Positions 8,869 to 18,100 are shown, counted from the stretch's first letter. The stretch is DNA of 64,000 bases from Variovorax sp. PCZ-1 (GCF_018413605.1 NZ_JAHCDN010000001.1:1364001-1428000), one strand, 5' to 3'. Notes: a model not told the origin generated them from the sequence alone. A program made the numbers and translations.

Positions 8869-10455
8869 ATGCTAGTTGAACACTTCCCCCCGATCATGTT
8901 TGCCGGCTTGGTGATCGTGATGCTGATTGGTTTCCCCGTCGCTTTCTCTTTGGCCGCTTTGGGCTTAGGTTGCGGCTTTTTTGCGATCCATATGGGCTGG
9001 TTCCCAGCCGCCTATATGAGCAATTTGCCACTGGCAATGTTCTCAATTTTGAGCAACGATTTGCTGCTGGCGATTCCGTTCTTTACCTTCATGGGCACGA
9101 TCTTAGAGAAATGCGGATTGGCCGAAGATATGCTCGATTCCATGGGCCAGCTTTTTGGTCCTGTGCGCGGCGGCTTAGGCTACTCTGTGATCATCGTGGG
9201 CTTCATCTTGGGCGCGATCACCGGGACGGTGGCAGGCCAAGTGATCGCCATGGCCTTGATCTCGCTGCCCGTGATGATGCGCTACGGTTACAACATGCGC
9301 TACGCCACGGGCGTGCTGGCCGCATCCGGCACGATCACTCAGCTCGTGCCACCTTCTTTGGTGCTCGTGGTGTTGGCGGACCAATTGGGTAAACCTGTGG
9401 GTGACATGTACAAAGGCGCTTGGGGCCCATCGATTCTGCAAATTCTTTTCTTTGCGGCCTACACTTTCTTGCTCAGCCGCATCAAGCCCGATTTTCTGCC
9501 TGCTGTTCCTAAGAGTGCACGAACTTTACAAGGCTGGGCGCTTTGGAAAAAATGCCTGCGCGGTATCATTCCATCGGCTTTGCTGATCTTTACTGTCTTG
9601 GGCTCCATGGGCGGACTGCCATTCCAAAAGACCGCTATCGCTACGCCGACAGAAGCCGGTGCGATGGGCGTTGTTGGTGGTCTGATTTTGGCCGCCATGT
9701 ATGGGCGCTTGTCTAAAGCTTTGATGTGGGAAGCCATGGTCGGCACAATGCGCCTCACGGCCATGGTGGTCTTTATCTTGATCGGCTCACGCGTGTTCAG
9801 CCAAGTCTTCCAAGGCGTAGACGGTCACAAGTGGGTCGAGCATCTTCTCTCTGGCTTGCCAGGCGGTCAAATCGGCTTCCTGATCGTTGTGAACATCTTT
9901 GTGTTCTTTCTGGCCTTCTTCTTGGATTTCTTTGAAATCGCCTTCATCATCGTGCCCATGCTCGCGCCTGTGGCTGATAAGTTAGGTATCAATTTGATCT
10001 GGTTTGGTGTGCTGCTCTGCGTAAACCTACAAACCAGCTTCATGCATCCGCCCTTTGGTTTTGCGCTCTTTTACTTACGAGGGATTTCAGACACGCTCTT
10101 CAAGGAAAAACGAATCCCTGAAGCGGTGAAATCGAACGATATTTACCTCGGCTCGATTCCGTGGATCGTCATGCAGTTGATGCTGGTGGCTATCGTGATA
10201 TTTGTGCCGCAGACGGTAACTTCCTTCCTCGATAAAGAGATCGTCGTGGATATTGATAAAGTGAAGATAGAGATTCCGGCAGATGCCGAAGCAGCATCTA
10301 AAGATCCCGCTGCGGCTCTATCACCTGCATCATCCACTCCATCTTCGAGTACCGATCCTTTTGCTACGCCATCTGCGACCGATCAGGCTACCGCTGACAA
10401 GGCTGCAGCCGATGAGCAGAAGAAGATCGACGATCTTTTCAAAGAAAAGAAGTAA
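8869..10455 (+). CDS. dctM: TRAP transporter large permease subunit (DctM-like)
   Basis: The transport channel of the TRAP system, 528 residues with about 12 hydrophobic helices. Recognisable blocks are NDLLLAIPFFTFMGTILEKC, GAITGTVAGQVIAMALISLP, GVLAASGTITQLVPPSLVLV and LQTSFMHPPFGFALFYLRG. The body ends near residue 450. The last 70 or so residues form an unusual hydrophilic tail rich in Ser, Pro, Ala and Asp, ending in KKIDDLFKEKK, which most DctM proteins lack. It forms an operon with dctQ and is followed by a strong intrinsic terminator. The extended ORF and substrate type resemble the alpha-keto acid (TakP) branch, but the substrate is not certain. Confidence 0.9.
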   Translation: MLVEHFPPIMFAGLVIVMLIGFPVAFSLAALGLGCGFFAIHMGWFPAAYMSNLPLAMFSILSNDLLLAIPFFTFMGTILEKCGLAEDMLDSMGQLFGPVRGGLGYSVIIVGFILGAITGTVAGQVIAMALISLPVMMRYGYNMRYATGVLAASGTITQLVPPSLVLVVLADQLGKPVGDMYKGAWGPSILQILFFAAYTFLLSRIKPDFLPAVPKSARTLQGWALWKKCLRGIIPSALLIFTVLGSMGGLPFQKTAIATPTEAGAMGVVGGLILAAMYGRLSKALMWEAMVGTMRLTAMVVFILIGSRVFSQVFQGVDGHKWVEHLLSGLPGGQIGFLIVVNIFVFFLAFFLDFFEIAFIIVPMLAPVADKLGINLIWFGVLLCVNLQTSFMHPPFGFALFYLRGISDTLFKEKRIPEAVKSNDIYLGSIPWIVMQLMLVAIVIFVPQTVTSFLDKEIVVDIDKVKIEIPADAEAASKDPAAALSPASSTPSSSTDPFATPSATDQATADKAAADEQKKIDDLFKEKK

Positions 10456-10473
10456 GCTAGCTTGATCCATAGG

Positions 10474-10507
10474 CCTCTCCGGTTGCACAGGCTGGAGAGG
10501 TTTTTTT
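10474..10507 (+). terminator. Intrinsic terminator after dctQM
   Basis: The stem CCTCTCCGG/CTGGAGAGG (with one G-U pair) has a short loop and is followed directly by seven T residues. It lies 18 bases past the dctM stop. Confidence 0.85.
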
Positions 10508-10543
10508 ATTCAGCGCGCCCTATTGATTGGACGGCTTTCCACC

Positions 10544-11053
10544 ATGAATGACAACGCATCGTCTGCAAGACTTGGCCCACCGCCATTTCCATTTACGCCC
10601 CGCAAAATACCCATGCAAAGCCGCGCGTTCTCAAGACCCTTTCAGGCATTGGCTTGTGTGATTGTTGCGGGCTGTGCTTATTGGCTGTTCTCCTTGTGGT
10701 CATCGGGCCAATTGAGTACGGGGCAGGGTAGCGCTGCTGGCCAAGGCTTATATTGGTATCTGGCAGCCTTGGCGCTCTTGGTCTACACCCTCTTTTGTAT
10801 TCTTACCAGCGTTACAACACTTTCCACAAGCAGTTTGGACCAAAGTTTTGTGTGGAGCAAGCATGTTGAGTTGAATGAGCTAGCCTATGTGAAACTGATT
10901 CGAGTGCCTGGCTTGGATTGGCTGATTGCGCCGCGTTTGTATTGCCGCACTTTACTCGGCAAGTTTTCTGTGTTTTATGCTTGTGATCCGCAAATGATTG
11001 CTGAGTTTGAGCGCTTGCGTGATGAGCTGAAGGCTTTTCGCCAAATTCGTTAA
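10544..11053 (+). CDS. Hypothetical membrane protein
   Basis: A 169-residue protein of unknown family. Two hydrophobic helices are visible (around FQALACVIVAGCAYWLF and YWYLAALALLVYTLFCIL). A soluble C-terminal part reads like a small beta-rich, PH-like domain (KHVELNELAYVKLIRVPGLD, then FSVFYACDPQMIAEFERLRD). That pattern, membrane helices plus a domain with YVKL and a closing helix, is seen in bacterial membrane-anchored PH-like proteins, but this is only a guess. ATG at 10544 is used; a TTG at 10523 would add seven residues. It lies between dctQM and dctP but after a terminator, so it has its own promoter. Confidence 0.6.
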   Translation: MNDNASSARLGPPPFPFTPRKIPMQSRAFSRPFQALACVIVAGCAYWLFSLWSSGQLSTGQGSAAGQGLYWYLAALALLVYTLFCILTSVTTLSTSSLDQSFVWSKHVELNELAYVKLIRVPGLDWLIAPRLYCRTLLGKFSVFYACDPQMIAEFERLRDELKAFRQIR

Positions 11054-11060
11054 TCAGACC

Positions 11061-11300
11061 AGCCCGGATATTTCACCATAAGCGCCATTTTGCAAAGCTT
11101 GTGTCTCGATAGACAGCATCTTTTGCTCACATCCAATGTGTACTCTGCAAAATGGCTCAGCATCCGCCGCATCCCAAACTCGGGCGTCTGGCTGCACGCT
11201 GCTTCGCCCAGAGGGCACGCGCCCTCTGCTTGTCGCATCGCGCAACCAGCCATCCCGATTTTGGGCGCGTCAGACGCTGTCATGGTGAAATATCCGGGCT
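11061..11300. mobile_element. MITE-like non-coding element with 19-bp terminal inverted repeats
   Basis: AGCCCGGATATTTCACCAT at 11061-11079 is the exact reverse complement of ATGGTGAAATATCCGGGCT at 11282-11300. The 240-base unit between them holds no convincing gene. It contains an internal inverted pair (GCCATTTTGCA near 11086, TGCAAAATGGC near 11147). Size, terminal repeats and lack of a transposase fit a miniature inverted-repeat transposable element. No clear target duplication is visible at the ends. It fills the gap between two genes, just before a terminator. Confidence 0.6.
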
Positions 11301-11302
11301 AG

Positions 11303-11335
11303 CCAAAAAAAAAACCGCCCGAAGGCGGTTTTTTA
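11303..11335. terminator. Bidirectional intrinsic terminator downstream of dctP
   Basis: The hairpin AAAACCGCC-CGAA-GGCGGTTTT is flanked by an A run on the left and a T run on the right, so it can work in both directions. It lies 22 bases past the stop of dctP (minus strand) and also faces the hypothetical membrane protein gene. Confidence 0.85.
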
Positions 11336-11356
11336 TTGAATCGCAGAAAACTGGAA

Positions 11357-12436
11357 TTACAGCTTTTGTGATTGCATAAAGCTGTCAAAGCGAGCTTCGG
11401 TGAAGCGGAACCAGAGGTTCGCATCAGCACGGAACTTGCTGTAGTCGCCATAGATTTTCGCCCACTGTGGGTTGCTTGCACTGAGTTCGCTGTAGAGTGC
11501 CATAGCTTCTTTGAATGCCAGAGCCATCACATCGTTGGGGAACGGACGCAGCTTGGTGCCGCTGCCAACGAGCTGCTTGAGCGCTGCTGGGTTCTTGGCA
11601 TCGTATTTCGCTTGCATCTCGGTAGCGGCTTGCGCAGCAGCTGCTTCAACGATGGCTTTGTTCTCAGCAGACAGTGCGTTGAAGGCCTTGTCGTTGATGT
11701 AGAAATCAAGCTCAGGGCCACCTTCCCACCAGCCAGGATAGTAGTAGAACGGAGCGACCTTGTTGAAGCCAAGCTTCTGGTCATCGTAAGGACCGACCCA
11801 CTCAGCTGCGTCGATCGTGCCTTTTTCCAGGGCAGAGTAAATCTCGCCGCCAGGGATGTTTTGTGGCACAACGCCCATGCGGCCAAGCACCTTGCCAGCG
11901 AAGCCGCCAGCGCGGAATTTCAGGCCTTTCATGTCGGCAACGCTCTTGATCTCTTTGCGATACCAGCCGCCCATTTGAGCGCCCGTATTGCCGCCAACGA
12001 AGTTGACGATGTTGTAGCCAGCATAGAACTCACGCATGAGTTTCATACCATTGCCTTCAACCATCCAAGCCGTCATTTGGCGGCTGTTCAGACCGAAAGG
12101 AATGGCGCAGCCGAGGGCAAACGCATCGTTCTTACCGAAGAAGTAGTAAGGAGCGGTGTGAGCGCACTCAATAGAGCCTTGCTGCACAGCATCGACCACG
12201 CCAAATGGTGGGGTGATCTCGCCAGCGGCGTGAACAGAAATTTCAAACTTGCCGCCAGACATTTTCTTCACTGCATCAGCGAAGGTGTTGGCTGCGCCGA
12301 AAATCGTGTCCAGAGCTTTGGGGAAGCTGGACGACAGACGCCAACGCACAGCGGCCTGGGCGTGTACAGCGGGTGCAACACCCGCAGCGAGGACACCGGC
12401 GATACCGGCGTTTTTAAGAGCTACGCGACGATCCAT
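11357..12436 (-). CDS. dctP: TRAP transporter periplasmic substrate-binding protein (DctP family)
   Basis: The extracytoplasmic receptor of a TRAP transporter, 359 residues. A signal peptide with a basic start (MDRRVALKNAGIAGVLAAG) ends at VHAQA, with a possible Tat-like character. The mature part begins VRWRLSSSFPKALDTIFG and contains GLKFRAGGFAGKVLGRMG and TIDAAEWVGPYDDQKLGF, the conserved arginine and ligand-binding region of DctP7/TakP-type receptors that bind 2-oxo acids. AAGGAGA sits before the ATG at 12436. It is convergent with dctQM and presumably serves the same transporter; substrate assignment is by family only. Confidence 0.9.
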   Translation of the reverse strand: MDRRVALKNAGIAGVLAAGVAPAVHAQAAVRWRLSSSFPKALDTIFGAANTFADAVKKMSGGKFEISVHAAGEITPPFGVVDAVQQGSIECAHTAPYYFFGKNDAFALGCAIPFGLNSRQMTAWMVEGNGMKLMREFYAGYNIVNFVGGNTGAQMGGWYRKEIKSVADMKGLKFRAGGFAGKVLGRMGVVPQNIPGGEIYSALEKGTIDAAEWVGPYDDQKLGFNKVAPFYYYPGWWEGGPELDFYINDKAFNALSAENKAIVEAAAAQAATEMQAKYDAKNPAALKQLVGSGTKLRPFPNDVMALAFKEAMALYSELSASNPQWAKIYGDYSKFRADANLWFRFTEARFDSFMQSQKL

Positions 12437-12577
12437 GTAAGGAATCTCCTTGAGGACTTGAGGCCTTTTTCTGGCTTTTAGTCAGTTGAACATCTCTCAC
12501 ACCGCACAGCGAATGCACAGCGATCAAGGACTGTTTAAGTCAGTGTGAATTGTAGGGAGCGCCCCCTAGGCAGCCTT

Positions 12578-12590
12578 GGGGGTTTTCCCT
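12578..12590 (-). promoter_or_regulatory. Possible operator upstream of dctP
   Basis: On the minus strand this reads AGGGAAAACCCCC, similar to AGGGAATACCC upstream of dctQ. It lies about 145 bases before dctP. The 218-base gap between dctP and dxs holds nothing else that I recognise. Confidence 0.3.
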
Positions 12591-12654
12591 CGACATACCC
12601 CCTGAGAAGCGATGGCTTCAGGCTTCTGTCAGATTGTCGCCAGGGACTTCAAAT

Positions 12655-14520
12655 TCAGGCAAAGCGCTTGCGGATACTTGCTTCAATACCGATAGCATCC
12701 AGGCCTTGCATGGAGAGCAATTTGGCAGGATCGCCATGTTCGATGAAGACATCGGGTAAACCCAAGTTGAGCACAGGTTTATTGATCTGCAATTGCTGCA
12801 AAGCTTCCAGTACCGCAGAGCCTGCGCCCCCCATCAGGCAGCCTTCTTCTAGCGTCACAAGCTGTTCATGCGCATGGGCGATCTCACGCAACAATTCTGT
12901 GTCGATCGGTTTAGCCCAGCGCATATTCACAACGGTGGCATCGAGTTTCTCTGCTGCTTGCAACGCGGGATAGAGCATCGTGCCGAAGCTCAAGATGGCC
13001 AGTTTTTTGCCCTGCCGCTCCACTTTGCCTTTGCCAAACGGTAAACCAGTGAGTTCGGAAGATGGCTGCTTGCCTGCACCCGCACCACGCGGATAGCGCA
13101 CGGCAACGCTGTGGTTTTGCTCGAAAGCAGTCGTGAGCAAAGCGCGGCATTCAGCTTCATCAGCTGGGCACGCGACTGAGATATTTGGAATGCAGCGCAA
13201 ATAAGCAATGTCGTATGCACCTGCATGCGTTGCGCCATCCGCGCCCACCAGGCCTGCGCGATCAAGGGCGAAGACCACAGGCAAATTCTGAATCGTCACA
13301 TCATGAATCAGCTGGTCATACCCGCGCTGCAAAAACGTGGAGTAAATCGCCACCACGGGCTTCATGCCTTCGCAGGCCAAGCCTGCGGCAAACGTGACGG
13401 CATGCTGCTCAGCAATGCCCACGTCGTGATAGCGATCAGGATAGCGCTTTTCGAATTCGACCATGCCCGAGCCTTCACGCATGGCGGGCGTGATGCCCAC
13501 CAAGCGGCTGTCTTGCGCCGCCATATCGCACAACCATTGGCCGAAGATTTGGGTGAAGGTGGGCTTGGGCGCTGTGGCGGGCTTGGTGAGGCCGACCGCA
13601 GGATCAAACTTGCCAGGGCCGTGATAAGCCACAGGATCGGCTTCAGCGAGCTTATAGCCTTGGCCTTTTTTCGTCACGACGTGCAGAAATTGCGGGCCCG
13701 CGCCTTTTTCCATCAATTGCTTGACGTTTTCCAGCATCGGAATGAGTGAATCCAAATCATGGCCATCAATCGGGCCGATGTAGTTGAAGCCGAATTTCTC
13801 AAATAATGTGGCAGGCACGACCAAGCCTTTGGCTTGTTCTTCTACGCGTTTGGCCAGCTCAAACAGTGGCGGAATCGGCTTCAAAACCTGTTTGCCCACA
13901 CTTTTCGCTGCTGCATAAAAACGCCCGCTCATGAGCTGCGCCAAATAGCGATTGAGCGCCCCCACAGGCGGTGAAATGCTCATGTCGTTATCGTTGAGCA
14001 CCACCAGCAAAGGCAATTCCGGCTGCACACCTGCGTTGTTCATCGCCTCAAAAGCCATGCCTGCGCTCATCGCACCATCGCCAATGATGGCAACTGCATG
14101 ACGCATTTGGTTTTGATTCTTCGCGCCAATGGCCATGCCTAGGGCAGCAGAAATGGAGGTGGAGGAATGCGCTGTGCCAAACGTGTCATACGGGCTTTCA
14201 TCGCGGCGCGGAAAGCCGCTGATGCCGCCCAGCTGACGCAAGGTGTGCATCTGATCGCGGCGGCCTGTCAAGATTTTGTGCGGATAGGTTTGATGACCCA
14301 CATCCCACACGAGGCGATCTTCGGGTGTGTTGAACACGTAATGCAATGCAACAGTGAGCTCCACCGTGCCGAGATTGGAGCTTAAGTGCCCGCCTGTTTT
14401 GGAGACGGACTGCAGCACATGCTCGCGCAGCTCATCGGCCAGCGTTTTGAGATCAGCACGTGGCAGTTTGCGCAGATCAGCGGGCGCGTTGATGGTGGAG
14501 AGCAGGCTGGCTGAAGTCAT
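12655..14520 (-). CDS. dxs: 1-deoxy-D-xylulose-5-phosphate synthase
   Basis: A thiamine diphosphate enzyme that condenses pyruvate and glyceraldehyde 3-phosphate, the first step of the MEP isoprenoid pathway. The 621 residues match the usual length. Seen are [36 protein letters not shown], the ThDP motif [18 protein letters not shown], and the transketolase-like central domain with [15 protein letters not shown] and [16 protein letters not shown]. The C-terminal domain is complete. It lies downstream of ispA on the same strand, a usual arrangement in betaproteobacteria, with one copy of the dispersed repeat in between. Confidence 0.97.
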   Translation of the reverse strand: MTSASLLSTINAPADLRKLPRADLKTLADELREHVLQSVSKTGGHLSSNLGTVELTVALHYVFNTPEDRLVWDVGHQTYPHKILTGRRDQMHTLRQLGGISGFPRRDESPYDTFGTAHSSTSISAALGMAIGAKNQNQMRHAVAIIGDGAMSAGMAFEAMNNAGVQPELPLLVVLNDNDMSISPPVGALNRYLAQLMSGRFYAAAKSVGKQVLKPIPPLFELAKRVEEQAKGLVVPATLFEKFGFNYIGPIDGHDLDSLIPMLENVKQLMEKGAGPQFLHVVTKKGQGYKLAEADPVAYHGPGKFDPAVGLTKPATAPKPTFTQIFGQWLCDMAAQDSRLVGITPAMREGSGMVEFEKRYPDRYHDVGIAEQHAVTFAAGLACEGMKPVVAIYSTFLQRGYDQLIHDVTIQNLPVVFALDRAGLVGADGATHAGAYDIAYLRCIPNISVACPADEAECRALLTTAFEQNHSVAVRYPRGAGAGKQPSSELTGLPFGKGKVERQGKKLAILSFGTMLYPALQAAEKLDATVVNMRWAKPIDTELLREIAHAHEQLVTLEEGCLMGGAGSAVLEALQQLQINKPVLNLGLPDVFIEHGDPAKLLSMQGLDAIGIEASIRKRFA

Positions 14521-14531
14521 GATCGAAATAA

Positions 14532-14602
14532 ATTACTATAGTTCTAATAGCACTCTGCGCATATTTTATGCCGGCGATTGGCTTGTTTGGCCATAAAAAT
14601 GC
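14532..14602 (+). repeat. Dispersed palindromic repeat (family A), between ispA and dxs
   Basis: Near full length: TACTATAGTTCTAATAGCA, then CTCTGCGCATATTTTATGCC, GGCGATTGGC and TTGTTTGGCCATAAAAATG. It separates two cotranscribed genes, so it would be present in the mRNA. Confidence 0.8.
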
Positions 14603-15493
14603 TTAATAGACACGTTGCACTACCATGTCTGCCAATGAGCGCAGCGCAGCAGTATCGGTCAAGGTACTGGCATCCAGCGCGCTCGTGGCTTGTGTGTAAA
14701 GTTGCTGCGCGTAGTCTTGTGAGCGCTGCATGCCCAGAATGGAAACATAAGTCGGCTTGTTGGCTTCAGCATCTTTGCCAGCGGTCTTACCGAGGGTGGC
14801 CGAATCAGCGGTCACATCCAGAATATCGTCCACCACTTGGAAGGCCAAGCCAATGGCATGGCCGTAGGTGAGCAGTGCCTGCGTTTGCTGCGGTGTGGGT
14901 GTGCCGCAGGCCGCGCCCATCATCACGCTGGCTTGCAGCAAGGCGCCAGTTTTCAGCTCATGCATTTTTTTCAGCTGGGCTTCGTTCAAGGCTGTGCCCA
15001 CACTGGCCAGATCAATCGCTTGGCCTCCTGCCATACCGGCTTCGCCAGCAGCGCGAGCGAGCAGGGCGCATAGCTTGGCTTGCATGGCCTCAGGCACACT
15101 GCCGTCTTGCGGCGTGAGCAGCTCAAAAGCCAAAGCTTGCAATGCATCACCCGCTAGCAAAGCGGTGGCTTGGCCAAACTTCACATGCACTGTCGGTTTG
15201 CCACGGCGCAGAACATCATTGTCCATGCAGGGCATATCGTCATGCACCAGGCTGTAGGCATGGATCAGTTCAACGGCACATGCCGCTCGCATAGCGGCTT
15301 GCGCATGGCCATTCAGGCTCTCGCACGCAGCCAAGGCCAGCAAGGGGCGCAGCCGCTTGCCGCCGCCGAGCACGGCGTAGCGCATGGCTTCACCCAGGCC
15401 TGCGTGAGTGAGTTGAGGCATCCATTGAACAAGCGCCTGTTCAACACGCTCAAGATGTAGGCCGCTCCATGCGGAAAAATCAAAATGGCTCAT
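14603..15493 (-). CDS. ispA: Farnesyl diphosphate synthase (polyprenyl synthetase family)
   Basis: Makes farnesyl diphosphate (C15) from isopentenyl and dimethylallyl diphosphates for quinones and cell-wall lipid carriers. The 296 residues fit IspA. The first aspartate-rich motif is in VHDDMPCMDNDVLRRGKPT and the second in QVVDDILDVTADS. LGGGKRLRPLLALAA holds the substrate-binding residues. It is the middle gene of xseB-ispA-dxs on the minus strand, 9 bases after xseB, indicating one operon. Confidence 0.95.
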   Translation of the reverse strand: MSHFDFSAWSGLHLERVEQALVQWMPQLTHAGLGEAMRYAVLGGGKRLRPLLALAACESLNGHAQAAMRAACAVELIHAYSLVHDDMPCMDNDVLRRGKPTVHVKFGQATALLAGDALQALAFELLTPQDGSVPEAMQAKLCALLARAAGEAGMAGGQAIDLASVGTALNEAQLKKMHELKTGALLQASVMMGAACGTPTPQQTQALLTYGHAIGLAFQVVDDILDVTADSATLGKTAGKDAEANKPTYVSILGMQRSQDYAQQLYTQATSALDASTLTDTAALRSLADMVVQRVY

Positions 15494-15502
15494 CCACCGC
15501 CT

Positions 15503-15733
15503 TTATTGTTCAGAATTCGTGGCATCTAGCCGCTTGATTTGTTGCTCTACTGCAGACAGCTTGTCTCGGCAAATCTTCAACAGAGCCGCACCCCTTTGAT
15601 AGCCAGCCAGCAAGTCATCCAGTGGCATTTGGCCAGAGTCCATGCGCGCCACCAAAGCCTCCAACTCCTGCAAAGCGGCTTCATAGCTCAGTTCAGCATC
15701 TGCAGAAACGGTGGGGGCGGTGGATTTAGGCAT
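15503..15733 (-). CDS. xseB: Exodeoxyribonuclease VII small subunit
   Basis: The small helical subunit of exonuclease VII, which degrades single-stranded DNA with XseA. The 76 residues contain the family core [20 protein letters not shown], then [20 protein letters not shown] and a C-terminal helix. It is the first gene of the xseB-ispA-dxs operon, the usual context in proteobacteria. Divergent from the Rieske oxygenase gene. Confidence 0.93.
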   Translation of the reverse strand: MPKSTAPTVSADAELSYEAALQELEALVARMDSGQMPLDDLLAGYQRGAALLKICRDKLSAVEQQIKRLDATNSEQ

Positions 15734-15873
15734 AGTATTTGTGACGAAACCATGATTTTAGGCGGTGCGAGACACTACATATGAAGCCGAGGTGAAGTCA
15801 AAGGTTAAAATCAGCTACGCGGCTACGTTTGGGTAGCCGTTTTCATCTTCTCCTTTTGATTGGGTTGCCAAAC

Positions 15874-17001
15874 ATGACCGACCTGAGCCTCGCCAAACAT
15901 TTGCAGTTGCAGCAAGCTCCACTGCAGGTTTCCAGCTATTTCGATGCAGCCACCTACCAGGCTGAGCAGCAGCGCATCTTCTCGCATGCCCCAAAATACG
16001 TTGGCCACGCTTTAGCTGTGCCCAAAGTGGGTGACTATTACGCTCTGCCACAAGAAGGCGAAGGCCGCGTGCTGATGCACACGCCCAAAGGCTTGGAACT
16101 GATTTCCAACGTCTGCCGCCATCGGCAAGCGGTGATGCTGCATGGGCGAGGCCATCAAGAGCAAAGCAACATCATCTGTCCGCTTCATCGCTGGACGTAT
16201 GACACCTCGGGCGCGCAGCCCACAGGTACTTTGATCGGCGCGCCGCATTTTGAGCAAGACCCTTGCCTCAATTTAAACAACTACGCCTTGCAGTCTTGGA
16301 ATGGCTTGCAGTTTGATGCCGCTACAACGAAACACACTGATTTGAATCAAATCTTCAAAGGCATGAAAGCTGCGAAAGATTTGGATTTTTCTGGCTACCA
16401 GTTCCACCGAGCCATCCACCACGAGTGCAATTACAACTGGAAGACCTTCATTGAGGTGTATTTGGAGGACTATCACGTGGGCCCTTTCCATCCTGGCCTT
16501 GGCCAGTTTGTGGCTTGCGATGAATTGCAATGGGAATTCGGCGCGCGATGGAGCGTGCAAACCGTGGGCGTGGCCGACAAACTTGGCAAGCCCGGCAGCG
16601 CCGTTTATCAGCGTTGGCACGATGCCGTGCTCAGCTACCGTGGCGGCCAAGCGCCCGCGCATGGCGCGATCTGGCTCACGCTTTATCCCACGGTCATGGT
16701 CGAGTGGTATCCGCATGTGCTCACCGTGAGCACGCTCTACCCCCAAGGCCCGCAAAAAACACTCAACATCGTCGAGTTTTTCTACCCCGAAGAAATCGCC
16801 GCCTTCGAGCCTCACTTCATCGAAGCCCAGCAAGCCGCTTACATGGAAACCTGCGAAGAAGACGACGAAATCGCCCTGCGCATGGATGCAGGCCGCAAAG
16901 CCTTGCATGAGCGCGGCGAGAGTGAATCAGGCCCTTACCAAAGCCCGATGGAAGACGGTATGCAGCATTTCCATCAGTGGTACATGAACGCGATGATCTG
17001 A
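15874..17001 (+). CDS. Rieske non-heme iron oxygenase, alpha-subunit type
   Basis: A 375-residue oxygenase component. The Rieske 2Fe-2S ligands are Cys81 and His83 in NVCRHRQAV and Cys102 and His105 in CPLHRW. The catalytic domain has the iron motif LEDYHVGPFHPG (His201, His206) after NYNWKTFIE, typical of ring-hydroxylating dioxygenases and choline monooxygenase-like enzymes. ATG at 15874 is chosen over an upstream start at 15829 because the added residues look non-coding. No reductase, ferredoxin or beta subunit gene is nearby, so electron partners must be encoded elsewhere and the substrate is unknown. Confidence 0.88.
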   Translation: MTDLSLAKHLQLQQAPLQVSSYFDAATYQAEQQRIFSHAPKYVGHALAVPKVGDYYALPQEGEGRVLMHTPKGLELISNVCRHRQAVMLHGRGHQEQSNIICPLHRWTYDTSGAQPTGTLIGAPHFEQDPCLNLNNYALQSWNGLQFDAATTKHTDLNQIFKGMKAAKDLDFSGYQFHRAIHHECNYNWKTFIEVYLEDYHVGPFHPGLGQFVACDELQWEFGARWSVQTVGVADKLGKPGSAVYQRWHDAVLSYRGGQAPAHGAIWLTLYPTVMVEWYPHVLTVSTLYPQGPQKTLNIVEFFYPEEIAAFEPHFIEAQQAAYMETCEEDDEIALRMDAGRKALHERGESESGPYQSPMEDGMQHFHQWYMNAMI

Positions 17002-17007
17002 TCGGAT

Positions 17008-17068
17008 GCTATTAATTGAATAGCACTCTGCGCAGATTCTATGCCGGTGATATGCCAAAAACACTTTG
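17008..17068 (+). repeat. Dispersed palindromic repeat (family A), downstream of the Rieske gene
   Basis: Reads GCTATTAATTGAATAGC, ACTCTGCGCAGATTCTATGCC and GGTGATATGCCAAAAACAC. It begins seven bases after the oxygenase stop and lies before yghU. Confidence 0.8.
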
Positions 17069-17108
17069 AATTCTGCAAACTTTTTCGTTCTCAGGCATCA
17101 TTGAGCCC

Positions 17109-17981
17109 ATGAACGACACAACAAGCTACACCCCTCCCAAAATCTGGCAAGCACCGCAGAGCAGCGGCGGCGCATTCGCCAATATCAATCGCCCCATTGC
17201 TGGTGCAACGCATCAGAAAGAGTTGCCCATCGGCAAACATCCTTTTCAGCTTTACTCGCTTGGCACACCCAATGGCGTGAAAGTCACCGTGATGTTCGAA
17301 GAGCTTTTGGCGCTCGGCCACAAAGGTGCGGAATACGATGCATGGCTCATCAAAATTGGCGAAGGCATGCAGTTTGGCAGCGGCTTTGTCGAGGTCAATC
17401 CCAATTCCAAGATTCCCGCGCTGATGGATCGCAGCAATCCTGCCAAGCCCATTCGTGTCTTCGAATCCGGCGCCATCCTCATGCACTTGGCGGAAAAGTT
17501 TGGCGCTTTCTTACCCACTGAAACGGCAGCCCGCGCCGAATGCCTCTCTTGGCTCTTCTGGCAAATGGGCAGCGCACCTTTCGTGGGCGGCGGCTTTGGG
17601 CATTTCTATGCCTACGCCCCCGAGAAAATCGAATACGCGATTGACCGCTACGCCATGGAAACCAAACGCCAAATGGACGTGCTTGACCGCCTGCTCGCAG
17701 AGCGCAAATTCATCTGCGGCGACGACTACACCATCGCGGACATGGCCATCTGGCCTTGGTACGGCCAAATGGCCCTAGGCCGTTCCTACAACGCTGGCGA
17801 ATTCCTACAAGTGCACACTTACAAAAACGTACTTCGATGGGCCCATGAGTTAGATGCTCGCCCCGCCGTCAAACGCGGCCGCATGGTCAACAAAGTGCAA
17901 GGCGAGCCTGCCTTGCAATTGCATGAGCGGCATGATGCGAGTGATTTTGAGTTAAAGACTCAGGACAAGATTTCAGCTTAA
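17109..17981 (+). CDS. yghU: Glutathione S-transferase family disulfide-bond oxidoreductase, YghU-like
   Basis: A cytoplasmic glutathione transferase-fold protein of 290 residues. The N-terminal PPKIWQ and NINRPIAGATHQKELPIGKH stretch, and the thioredoxin-like domain with SLGTPNGVKVTVMFEELL and NPNSKIPALMD, are typical of YghU/YfcG nu-class proteins, which bind two glutathiones and reduce disulfides. RVFESGAILMHLAEKFG holds the glutathione gamma-glutamyl contact. The helical C-terminal domain includes ADMAIWPWYG. It follows the Rieske gene in the same direction but a repeat and an intergenic gap separate them. Confidence 0.92.
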   Translation: MNDTTSYTPPKIWQAPQSSGGAFANINRPIAGATHQKELPIGKHPFQLYSLGTPNGVKVTVMFEELLALGHKGAEYDAWLIKIGEGMQFGSGFVEVNPNSKIPALMDRSNPAKPIRVFESGAILMHLAEKFGAFLPTETAARAECLSWLFWQMGSAPFVGGGFGHFYAYAPEKIEYAIDRYAMETKRQMDVLDRLLAERKFICGDDYTIADMAIWPWYGQMALGRSYNAGEFLQVHTYKNVLRWAHELDARPAVKRGRMVNKVQGEPALQLHERHDASDFELKTQDKISA

Positions 17982-17986
17982 TTTCG

Positions 17987-18050
17987 GCTGTTTTTGGCGT
18001 TTGGTCGGCGTAGAGTCTGCGCAAAGTGCTATCTAATTTATAGCAATTTA
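17987..18050 (-). repeat. Dispersed palindromic repeat (family A), downstream of yghU
   Basis: On the plus strand reads TTTTTGGCGTTTGG, TCGGCGTAGAGTCTGCGC and AAAGTGCTATCTAATTTATAGC, the reverse complement of the forward copies. Starts just after the yghU stop. Confidence 0.75.
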
Positions 18051-18100
18051 AGGTACTGCGACGACTCAAACGCAGTGACTACACCCAGTGTGTAGACGCG

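Noticed and set aside
11050-11302. Short open frames inside the 240-base inverted-repeat element
   Set aside because: They overlap each other on both strands, include the terminal repeats, and have no ribosome binding site or motif.
11372-12481. A 369-residue open frame on the plus strand
   Set aside because: It lies opposite dctP, which has a clear family match, signal peptide and ribosome binding site.
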